From: Pelomonas nitida
GTDB taxonomy: Bacteria > Pseudomonadota > Gammaproteobacteria > Burkholderiales > Burkholderiaceae_C
Length of the DNA stretch: 64,000 nucleotides
NCBI RefSeq assembly: GCF_043555975.1
Contig: NZ_JBIGIA010000014.1
Span: 1-64,000 of the forward strand
Direction of reading: 5' to 3'
Shown here in pieces: positions 57,499 through 64,000 of this stretch (position 1 is the first letter of the stretch; every line of letters starts with the position of its first letter). The position numbers were made by a program, and so were the translations under genes. The notes below the pieces were generated by a model. It was not told the origin of the DNA. It saw only the letters and a program-made list of their open reading frames with translations, and searched no databases.

Positions 57499-58848
57499 AT
57501 GCCCCTCGTCCCCGTGCAACGCCTGATCCTGCAACCGCTGGCACTCGCCGCCGGCCTCGTGCTGTCCGGCATGGCGCAGGCTCAGAGCCTGCAGGAGCTG
57601 TACGACGCGGCAAGGGGTTATGACGCCACCTACCTGGCTTCCAAGGCCAGCGCCGATGCTGCCGCCGCGCGCGCCGCGCAGGCCGAGGCGCTCACCCGCC
57701 CGACGCTGGGCTTGACGGCGTCCGGCACGCAGGCGCGCAACGATCCGCCCGGCAGTGGCACCAGCGTCAATTCCCGCACGCTGTCGGCAGGGCTGCAGGG
57801 CAAGTACGCGGTCTACAACGCGGCCAACGCGCCCACGATCGACAAGGCGCGGCGCGGCTTCGAGGTGGCCCAGGCCGACCTGGAGACCGCTGAGCAGGAC
57901 CTCATCGTTCGCCTGGCCACGGCTTATTTCGACGTGTTGGCCGCCAAGGACGCGCTGACCACCTCGCAGGCCAACAAGGCGGCCATCGCGGAACAGCTGG
58001 CTTCGGCCAAGCGCAATTTCGAAGTGGGCACCGCGACCATCACGGACACCCGTGAAGCCCAGGCCCGCTACGACCTGGCCGTGGCGCAGGAACTCGCGGC
58101 CGACAACGACTTGCGCGTGAAGCGCGTGACGCTGGACCAGTTCGTCGGCCGCGTGGGCGTGGAGCCCAAGGGCCTGGCGCAACCGGTGGCGCTGCCGGCG
58201 CTGCCGAGCGACAACGTCGACACCTGGGTCACCACCGGAGACGACCAGCACCCGTCCGTGCGCAAGGCTCGCCTCGGGCTGAACGTGGCACAGCTCGATA
58301 CCCAGATCGCCCGCGCGGGCGAGCGGCCCACACTGGACGCGAGCGCCACGGTGGGTGGACAGAACCTGCACAACAACCTGAACGGCTCGGCGGCGACGTC
58401 TTCCGGTGTCGGCACGACGAAGACGGCCAGCGTCGGCCTGACGCTGACCTACCCGCTCTACACCGGTGGCCTGACGCAGAACCGCATCAAGGAAACCCTG
58501 GTGCTGGAGGAGAAGGCCCGCAACGACCTCGATTACGCGCGCCGCAGCGTCGCCGAGGCCACGCGCCGCGCGTTCTTCGGCGTTCAGTCGCTGAAGGCGC
58601 AAGTGGCGGCCTATGAGGCGGCCGAGGCTTCCAGCAAGCTCGCGCTGGAAGCCACTCAGCTGGGCTACAAGGTGGGCGTGCGCGTGAACCTGGATGTGCT
58701 GAACGCGCAGACCCAGCTCTACACCACGCAGCGAGACCTGGCCAAGGCGCGGTACGACGTCGTCGTCAACGGGCTGAAGCTGCGCCAGGCGTCGGGCCAG
58801 TTGCGCGCCGAGGACTTGAGCGCGGTGAACACGCTGTTGGTCAGGTAG
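57499..58848 (+). CDS. tolC: TolC-family outer-membrane channel
   Basis: A 449-residue outer-membrane protein for type I secretion and drug efflux. It has a signal peptide (ending AQA), two OEP repeats (SLQELYDAARGYDATYLASK; HPSVRKARLGLNVAQLDTQI) and the conserved RTFFGVQSLKAQV-like helix (here RRAFFGVQSLKAQVAAYEAA) plus NVLDVLNAQTQLY-like motif (NLDVLNAQTQLYTTQRDLAK). Normal length. Ends at a terminator. Confidence 0.9.
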   Translation: MPLVPVQRLILQPLALAAGLVLSGMAQAQSLQELYDAARGYDATYLASKASADAAAARAAQAEALTRPTLGLTASGTQARNDPPGSGTSVNSRTLSAGLQGKYAVYNAANAPTIDKARRGFEVAQADLETAEQDLIVRLATAYFDVLAAKDALTTSQANKAAIAEQLASAKRNFEVGTATITDTREAQARYDLAVAQELAADNDLRVKRVTLDQFVGRVGVEPKGLAQPVALPALPSDNVDTWVTTGDDQHPSVRKARLGLNVAQLDTQIARAGERPTLDASATVGGQNLHNNLNGSAATSSGVGTTKTASVGLTLTYPLYTGGLTQNRIKETLVLEEKARNDLDYARRSVAEATRRAFFGVQSLKAQVAAYEAAEASSKLALEATQLGYKVGVRVNLDVLNAQTQLYTTQRDLAKARYDVVVNGLKLRQASGQLRAEDLSAVNTLLVR

Positions 58849-58894
58849 GCCACGGTGGGGCACCCCGGCGGGAGGCCGGCGCAGCCATGACGCA

Positions 58895-58915
58895 CCCCGC
58901 CACGGCGGGGTTTTT
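58895..58915 (+). terminator. Rho-independent terminator after tolC
   Basis: CCCCGC-CACG-GCGGGG followed by TTTTT, 46 bp after the tolC stop. Confidence 0.85.
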
Positions 58916-59799
58916 CATGCCCGCTTGCTGCCCAGCACGTTCAGCGGAATCTTGAGGTAGCTGACGCCGTCGTCCTCGGCCGGCGGCAGGCGGCCGGCGC
59001 GGATGTTGACCTGGATGGACGGCAGGATCAGCGTCGGCACCTCCAGCGTTGCGTCGCGGGCGCTGCGCATGGCTACAAAGGTGGCCTCGTCGATGCCGTC
59101 GCGCACATGGATATTGCCGGCGCGCTGCTCTGCCACCGTCGTTTGCCAGGCGGCCGGCCGGCCGGCGGGTGGGTAATCGTGGCAGACGAACATGCGTGTG
59201 GCGGGTGGCAGCGCCAGAAGGCGCCGGACCGACGCATAGAGTGTTCGCGCATCGCCGCCGGGGAAGTCGGCGCGCGCGGTGCCCACGTCGGGCATGAACA
59301 GCGTGTCGCCAACGAACACCGCGTCCTCCACGAGATAGGCCATGTCGGCCGGCGTGTGGCCGGGCACGAGCAGTGCGTGCACCTCGATGTCACCGATGCG
59401 GAAGACCTCGCCGTCCTTGAAGAGGTGGTCGAACTGCGCGCCGTCGGGCAGGAAGTTGCGCTCCAGGTTGTAGAGCTTCTTGAAGGTGGCCTGAACCTCG
59501 CGGATGCGCTCACCGATGGCGATGCGGCCGCCGACATGCTCCTGCAGGTAGCGCGCGGCGGAGAGGTGGTCGGCGTGGGCGTGGGTTTCGAGGATCCACT
59601 GCACCCGCAGGTCGTGCTCGCGCAAATAGGTGATCAGGCGGTCGGCCTGTGCGGTGCCGGTGCGGCCGGACTTGAGATCGAAGTCGAGCACCGGGTCAAT
59701 GATGGCGGCGCTGCCGGTGGTGGCGTCGGCGATGACATAGGACACGGTGCTGGTGGCGGTGTCGAAGAACGCCTCGATCGTGATGCTGCTGCCGGCCAT
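58915..59799 (-). CDS. blh: Persulfide dioxygenase-like metallo-beta-lactamase-fold hydrolase
   Basis: A 294-residue MBL-fold enzyme of the ETHE1/Blh group, which oxidises glutathione persulfide to sulfite. Metal ligands: ETHAHADHLSAARYL, VPGHTPADMAYLVE, VFVGDTLFMPDVGTARADFP and a late FVCHDYPP. It is divergent from bigR and shares an operator with it, the standard arrangement of BigR-controlled sulfide detoxification. Confidence 0.9.
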   Translation of the reverse strand: MAGSSITIEAFFDTATSTVSYVIADATTGSAAIIDPVLDFDLKSGRTGTAQADRLITYLREHDLRVQWILETHAHADHLSAARYLQEHVGGRIAIGERIREVQATFKKLYNLERNFLPDGAQFDHLFKDGEVFRIGDIEVHALLVPGHTPADMAYLVEDAVFVGDTLFMPDVGTARADFPGGDARTLYASVRRLLALPPATRMFVCHDYPPAGRPAAWQTTVAEQRAGNIHVRDGIDEATFVAMRSARDATLEVPTLILPSIQVNIRAGRLPPAEDDGVSYLKIPLNVLGSKRA

Positions 59800-59827
59800 G
59801 GCGGCTCCTGGTCGTTCACTCTGTTGA

Positions 59828-59860
59828 TTGACATTATATTTTTCAGTAAACTGAAGTCAA
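59828..59860. promoter_or_regulatory. BigR operator and divergent promoters
   Basis: TTCAGT-AA-ACTGAA (59842-59855) is a perfect dyad in an AT-rich island. On the minus strand TTGACT (59855-59860) and TATAAT (59833-59838) with a 16-bp spacer form a strong promoter for blh, overlapped by the dyad. A plus-strand TTGACA lies at 59828. Confidence 0.8.
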
Positions 59861-59874
59861 TTCACGGAGCCGTC

Positions 59875-60189
59875 ATGTCCCCAGCCGTCATCGATCCCGA
59901 GCTGCTGCGCCAGGCCGCCAGTCAGGCGGTCGGCGCGCTGAAGCTGCTGGCCAACGAGGACCGCCTGCTGCTGCTGTGCCAGCTGTCCCAGGGCGAGATG
60001 GCGGTCGGTGACCTGGAGGCGGCGCTGGGCATCCGCCAGCCCACGCTGTCCCAGCAGTTGGGGGTGCTGCGTGCCGAGGGCGTGGTGGACACGCGCCGAG
60101 ACGGCAAGCGCATCTTCTACAGCGTGGCCGATGCGCGGCTGCTGCAGGTGCTGGCCGTGCTCTACCGGCTTTACTGCCCGAAGGAGTGA
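59875..60189 (+). CDS. bigR: ArsR-family persulfide-sensing repressor
   Basis: A 104-residue winged-helix regulator. Two cysteines, Cys35 (LLLLCQLSQG) and Cys101 (RLYCPKE), are 66 residues apart, the same spacing as the redox pair of BigR/SqrR that forms a tetrasulfide link and releases DNA. Recognition helix in GIRQPTLSQQLGVL. Controls the divergent blh gene and the two transporter genes downstream. Confidence 0.9.
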   Translation: MSPAVIDPELLRQAASQAVGALKLLANEDRLLLLCQLSQGEMAVGDLEAALGIRQPTLSQQLGVLRAEGVVDTRRDGKRIFYSVADARLLQVLAVLYRLYCPKE

Positions 60190-60192
60190 GCG

Positions 60193-60627
60193 ATGACGAT
60201 TGACTGGCAGGCCTTCACACCGCTGGCTTCCCTGGCCGGCGGAGTGCTCATCGGCGCCGCTGCGGCGCTGTTCGTCTTGTTCAACGGCCGCATCGCGGGC
60301 ATCAGCGGCGTGCTCGGGGGGCTGTTGCGGCCGGCCCGGGGCGATGTCGGCTGGCGCGTCGCCTTTCTGGCGGGGCTGATCGCCGCACCGGCCGTGGTCG
60401 CGCTTTTTGCGGCGGTGCCTGACGTGCGCATCGACGCCGACTGGGGCCTGCTGGTGCTGGCCGGCTTGTTGGTCGGCGTGGGCACGCGTTTTGGCGCCGG
60501 CTGCACCAGCGGGCACGGCGTGTGCGGGCTGTCACGGTTGTCGCTGCGGTCGTTTGTGGCGACGTTGGTCTTCATGGCGGCTGGCTTCGCGACGGTCTTC
60601 GTGCTGCGTCACGTCGCTGGCTTTTGA
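60193..60627 (+). CDS. YeeE/YedE-family sulfur transporter, first half
   Basis: A 144-residue membrane protein with four segments and the signature GTRFGAGCTSGHGVCGLSRL, whose Cys residues guide thiosulfate or sulfur anions through the channel. Homologous to PmpA of the bigR operon. Three bases after bigR. It pairs with the next gene; full-length YeeE fuses both halves. Confidence 0.88.
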   Translation: MTIDWQAFTPLASLAGGVLIGAAAALFVLFNGRIAGISGVLGGLLRPARGDVGWRVAFLAGLIAAPAVVALFAAVPDVRIDADWGLLVLAGLLVGVGTRFGAGCTSGHGVCGLSRLSLRSFVATLVFMAAGFATVFVLRHVAGF

Positions 60628-60638
60628 AGGAGCGGAAC

Positions 60639-61058
60639 ATGCCTCTCGTCACTGCATGGCTGGCCGGCCTCGTGTTCGGGCTCGGCCTCATTCTGTCGGG
60701 CATGGCCAGCCCGGCCAAGGTGCTGGGCTTCCTGGATATCGCAGGCGCCTGGGACCCGTCGCTCGCGCTGGTCATGGTGGGCGCCATCGGTGTCGGGCTG
60801 GTGGCCTTCGCCGTGGCGGGTCGGCGGCGCGCAACGCTGCTGGGCGGCGAGATGGCGCTGCCGGCCGCGCGCCGCATCGACCGGCGGCTCGTCGGCGGCA
60901 GCCTGCTGTTCGGCATCGGCTGGGGTGTTGCCGGCTTCTGCCCGGGGCCGGCCCTCGTGGCGCTGGGGCTGGGGTTGCCGAAGGCGGTGGTCTTCGTGCT
61001 GGCCATGCTGGCCGGCATGGGCGTTTTCGAGTTGCTGGAGCGCCGGCGCGGGCGCTGA
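60639..61058 (+). CDS. YeeE/YedE-family sulfur transporter, second half
   Basis: A 139-residue membrane protein, DUF6691 type, with four segments and the motif WGVAGFCPGPALVALGLG. Homologous to PmpB. Follows its partner by 11 bp with a GGAG site. Together they move sulfur compounds linked to persulfide detoxification. Confidence 0.87.
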   Translation: MPLVTAWLAGLVFGLGLILSGMASPAKVLGFLDIAGAWDPSLALVMVGAIGVGLVAFAVAGRRRATLLGGEMALPAARRIDRRLVGGSLLFGIGWGVAGFCPGPALVALGLGLPKAVVFVLAMLAGMGVFELLERRRGR

Positions 61059-61109
61059 TCCTGCGCAGATCGCTGGGCCTGCTGCAAACTGGCGCGAAAA
61101 TCCGCGCCC

Positions 61110-61889
61110 ATGCTGTTCCTGCTTTCGCCCGCCAAGTCGCTCGATTACGACACACCCACGCCGCCCGAATTGGCCGACGCGTTGACCCGCCCCCAGTTTC
61201 TCGATGACACCGCCGCGCTGATCGACGTGCTGCGTACCAAGAGCGTGGCGCAGGTTCGGGAGTTGATGGACTTGTCCGAGCCCTTGGCGCAGCTGAATGT
61301 GGATCGCTATGCGGCCTGGCAGCGGCGCTTCACGGACAAGAACAGCAAGCCCGCCGTGCTGGCGTTCAACGGCGACGTCTACGACGGGCTGGACGCGCGC
61401 ACCTTGTCGGCTGACGACCTCGCCTGGGCGCAGACGCATGTGCGCATGTTGTCGGGCCTATACGGCATTCTGCGGCCGCTCGATCGCATGCAGCCCTACC
61501 GGCTGGAGATGGGCACGCGTCTGGCCACGCCGGCCGGCGCCAACCTGTACGACTATTGGGGCGACCGGCTCGCGCTGCACCTGAACAAGCTGGCCGGGGC
61601 CGAGAAGGCGCCGGTCATCGTCAACCTGGCGTCGCAGGAATATTTCCGCGCCGCGCAGCGCAAGGCGCTGAAGCCGAGAGTCGTCGATTGCCAGTTCGAG
61701 GACTGGAAGAACGGCGACTACAAGATCATCAGCTTCTTCGCCAAGCGGGCGCGCGGGCTCATGGCTCGCTTCGCCATCCAGCAACGCCTGGAAACACCGG
61801 AGGGGCTGAAGTCGTTCAATCTGGACGGCTATCGTTGGGCCCCCGAGGCCTCTTCTCCGGATCAACTGGTTTTCCGTCGCAAGCCATGA
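61110..61889 (+). CDS. yaaA: Peroxide stress protein YaaA
   Basis: A 259-residue protein that lowers free iron during peroxide stress. It begins MLFLLSPAKSLDYDTP and has the conserved GDVYDGLDARTLSADDLAWA, LSGLYGILRPLDRMQPYRLE and VINLASQEYF-like block (VNLASQEYFRA). Normal size. Its stop overlaps the next start by 4 bp. Confidence 0.93.
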   Translation: MLFLLSPAKSLDYDTPTPPELADALTRPQFLDDTAALIDVLRTKSVAQVRELMDLSEPLAQLNVDRYAAWQRRFTDKNSKPAVLAFNGDVYDGLDARTLSADDLAWAQTHVRMLSGLYGILRPLDRMQPYRLEMGTRLATPAGANLYDYWGDRLALHLNKLAGAEKAPVIVNLASQEYFRAAQRKALKPRVVDCQFEDWKNGDYKIISFFAKRARGLMARFAIQQRLETPEGLKSFNLDGYRWAPEASSPDQLVFRRKP

Positions 61890-62725
61890 GTCAACAAGTC
61901 ATCACCCCCGAACTGTCTGAATGGATCTCCGAGCAGACCCGCGCCGGCCACACGAGCGAGGCCGTGCTGGCCGCCATGCTGAGCAGCGGCTGGGACGAGC
62001 GCGTCGCCCGTGACGCACTGTCGCGCACGCTGGGCCAGACGGCCGCGCTGACGCCGCCGCCCGGCGCCACGAGCATGCCCGAGCCTGACCTCAGCCGCTT
62101 CACGCCGGTCGTGAATGCCGGGGACCGCGACGTCAAGGTGCTGATGGTGCTGCGCCAGCCGCGTGTGGTGCTGTTCGGCGGTCTGCTGTCGGACGAAGAA
62201 TGCGACGAGATGATTGCGATGGCCGGCAAGCGCCTGGCCCGCTCCGAGACAGTGGCCACCGGCACCGATGGCAGCGAAGTGAATGCCGCGCGCACCAGCG
62301 ACGGCATGTTCTTCGAGCGCAGCGAGAACGACCTGATCCGCCGCGTGGAGGCGCGCATCTCGACGCTGGTGCGCTGGCCGCTGGACTATGGCGAGGGCCT
62401 GCAGGTGCTGCGTTACCGGCCGGGTGCGGAGTACCAGCCGCATTACGACTATTTCGAGCCGTCGCATGTGGGCACGCCCAACATCCTCAAGCGTGGCGGT
62501 CAGCGTGTCGGCACGCTGGTGCTGTACCTGAACACGCCGACCGAAGGCGGCTCGACGATCTTTCCGGACATCGGCCTGGACATCGCGCCGGTGAAGGGCA
62601 ATGCGTTGTTCTTCAGCTATGACAGGCCGCACCCGTCCACGCAGACGCTGCACGGCGGCTCGCCGGTCGTGCAAGGCGAGAAGTGGGTTGCCACCAAGTG
62701 GCTGCGTCAGGGCGTGTTCGTCTGA
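61886..62725 (+). CDS. 2OG-Fe(II) oxygenase, prolyl 4-hydroxylase type
   Basis: A 279-residue oxygenase. The N-terminal 80 residues are a helical module (SEWISEQTRAGHTSEAVLAA). The catalytic jelly roll follows: YQPHYDYFEP (His-x-Asp iron ligands, near residue 192), LVLYLNTPTEGGSTIFPD, ALFFSYDRPHPSTQTLHGG (distal His) and WVATKWLRQ with basic residues for 2-oxoglutarate. Hydroxylates proline in an unknown protein. Coupled to yaaA by ATGA, so perhaps part of oxidative-stress response. Confidence 0.88.
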   Translation: MSQQVITPELSEWISEQTRAGHTSEAVLAAMLSSGWDERVARDALSRTLGQTAALTPPPGATSMPEPDLSRFTPVVNAGDRDVKVLMVLRQPRVVLFGGLLSDEECDEMIAMAGKRLARSETVATGTDGSEVNAARTSDGMFFERSENDLIRRVEARISTLVRWPLDYGEGLQVLRYRPGAEYQPHYDYFEPSHVGTPNILKRGGQRVGTLVLYLNTPTEGGSTIFPDIGLDIAPVKGNALFFSYDRPHPSTQTLHGGSPVVQGEKWVATKWLRQGVFV

Positions 62726-62734
62726 CGGCCTGCT

Positions 62735-63289
62735 TCAGGCAGACAGCAGCCGGTTGATCAGTTCCGGCGTGCTGGCGGCCTGATACTTTTTCATCAGCCG
62801 TGCGCGGTAGACGTCCACCGTGCGCGGGCTCACGCCCAGCCGCCGGCCGATGAGCTTGCTGGTCTGGCCCTCGACGAGCAGGGCCGCAATTTCTCGCTCG
62901 CGTGGCGTGAGGTCGGCGCTGATCTGGCGGCGGGCCGACAAGTCCTCGAAGCTCCAGATGCCGCGTGCGTGCGGGTCGGCGGGGTCCAGGGCGCGGCCGG
63001 TCACATGGCACCAGAACGGTTCGCCGTTGGACAGCCGCCGCATGACACGGTCATCGGCGTAATGGCCGTGTGCATCCAGGCTGGCGACGATGCGCACGCC
63101 CGTGCGCTCGAATTCGGCGGCACTCGGGTACAGCACGGCGAAGCTCTGCCCGACGAGCTGCTCGCGCGTGGCGCCGAAGATCTGCAGCACATGGGCGTTG
63201 CAGTCGATGATCTGCCGCTGGGCGGACAGCACGAGCCCCACGGGGGCCAGATGGAAGGCGCTTTGGTAGTCGATGGTGGCGTGGTTCAC
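62735..63289 (-). CDS. PAS-LuxR transcriptional regulator
   Basis: A 184-residue regulator. A PAS domain spans residues about 5-115 (YQSAFHLAPVGLVLSAQRQI, WCHVTGRALDP). The LuxR helix-turn-helix is LTPREREIAALLVEGQTSKL then IGRRLGVSPRTVDVYRARLM. GTG 63289 is chosen since upstream residues do not resemble a fold. Divergent from scoA and may control it. The signal is unknown. Confidence 0.82.
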   Translation of the reverse strand: MNHATIDYQSAFHLAPVGLVLSAQRQIIDCNAHVLQIFGATREQLVGQSFAVLYPSAAEFERTGVRIVASLDAHGHYADDRVMRRLSNGEPFWCHVTGRALDPADPHARGIWSFEDLSARRQISADLTPREREIAALLVEGQTSKLIGRRLGVSPRTVDVYRARLMKKYQAASTPELINRLLSA

Positions 63290-63450
63290 GCGGGGAGCGG
63301 GGCAGGGGAGTCCGGGCGATGCTACCCGGGGCGACGATGCCGGCTCTGCGACGCCTGACAGCCGGCGCTTGGCGGCATTAGTCAAATTTGCGTAATCGAC
63401 GTGACAGAAGCCAGGCGATACGCTTCGGCCCTTGTCCAGCAGGAGCAAGC

Positions 63451-64000
63451 ATGAACAAGGTCTACCCGAGTGCCGAAGAGGCGCTGCGCGGCGTGGTGGC
63501 AGACGGGCAGTTGCTGGCCGTCGGCGGCTTCGGGCTGTGCGGTATCCCCGAGGCGCTGATCGCAGCGCTGCGCGACAGCGGCGTGAAGAACCTGACGGTC
63601 ATCTCCAACAACGCGGGTGTCGACGGCTTCGGCCTGGGCCAACTGCTGGAGACGCGCCAGATCAGCAAGATGATCTCCAGCTACGTCGGCGAGAACAAGG
63701 AGTTCGAGCGTCAGTACCTGGCGGGCGAGCTGGCGCTGGAGTTCACGCCGCAAGGCACATTGGCCGAGAAGCTGCGCGCCGGCGGCGCCGGCATCCCGGC
63801 CTTCTTCACCAAGACCGGTGTGGGCACCGTGGTGGCCGACGGCAAGGAACTGCGCGAGTTCGACGGCGAGACCTATGTCATGGAGCGCGCGCTGGTGCCG
63901 GACGTGGCGCTGGTCAAAGCCTTCAAGGCCGACCGCAGCGGCAACCTCGTTTTTCGACGTACGGCCCGCAATTTCAACCCCGCCGCCGCGATGGCGGGCA
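63451..64000 (+). CDS. scoA: Succinyl-CoA:3-ketoacid CoA-transferase subunit A, cut by window end
   Basis: The first 183 residues of the alpha subunit that transfers CoA between succinyl-CoA and acetoacetate in ketone-body or PHB degradation. Motifs: VGGFGLCGIPEALIAALRDS, ISNNAGVDGFGLGQLL, YVGENKEFERQYLAGELALE, GAGIPAFFTKTGVGTVV. The subunit B gene should follow. Start ATG 63451 after AGGAGC. Confidence 0.93.
   Translation, partial: MNKVYPSAEEALRGVVADGQLLAVGGFGLCGIPEALIAALRDSGVKNLTVISNNAGVDGFGLGQLLETRQISKMISSYVGENKEFERQYLAGELALEFTPQGTLAEKLRAGGAGIPAFFTKTGVGTVVADGKELREFDGETYVMERALVPDVALVKAFKADRSGNLVFRRTARNFNPAAAMAG

Overview
The window is GC-rich DNA from a betaproteobacterium, most likely order Burkholderiales. 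The evidence is the codon use, the chromosomal gene set (glnD-map, uppP, bigR-type persulfide operon, yaaA, scoA) and the plasmid/ICE gene families present. No single gene fixes the genus.

Positions 1 to about 51,124 are the right-hand part of an integrative and conjugative element (ICE); its left end lies outside the window. The right boundary is a tRNA-Ala(CGC) gene (51,125-51,200, minus), followed on the same strand by a P4-type tyrosine integrase. From left to right the ICE carries: a partial IS3-family orfA; a maintenance block (ssb, DUF932, DUF7673, ParE-type toxin-antitoxin); a heavy-metal cargo of about 14 kb (two small Cys-rich exported proteins, cadR, DUF3703, cadA, a CDF transporter, czcA/B/C with accessory genes, czcRS, czcE); an IncP-like relaxosome block (traM-traL-traK / oriT / traJ-traI); an accessory slot with a HEPN-CBS protein facing an orphan McrC-like nuclease; a DUF1173 gene and an LPD7 gene; a VirB/VirD4-type mating-pair operon read right to left from 39.1 to 24.6 kb (trbM-like, virB1-4, X, virB6, virB5, virB8-11, virD4, OmpA lipoprotein); an MnmH-like gene; a complete integron; and a regulatory tail (DUF6880-like protein, LuxR-type regulator, small membrane protein, AlpA, integrase).

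The integron (40.4-45.7 kb) is related to class 1 integrons. Its IntI closely resembles IntI1, the intI upstream region has a LexA box, and the attI resembles attI1. Six cassettes follow, read on the minus strand. Cassettes 1+2 and 4+5 are the same pair duplicated, and an IS1111-type element interrupts the distal attC.

Four 24-bp palindromes of one design (9-bp arms, 6-bp centre) lie at 2.19, 19.72, 39.17 and 49.41 kb. Each sits in a control region: before the DUF7673 gene, at oriT/traJ, between the mating operon and the MnmH-like gene, and before alpA. They look like one ICE-wide operator set. A 12-repeat array in an 11-bp phase lies at oriT.

From 51.2 to 64.0 kb is chromosome: a decayed alpha/beta hydrolase, glnD, map, uppP, a TetR regulator with its operator, a Pcm-like methyltransferase, a TolC-family protein, the blh/bigR/YeeE-YedE persulfide module, yaaA, a prolyl-4-hydroxylase-like oxygenase, a PAS-LuxR regulator and the start of scoA.
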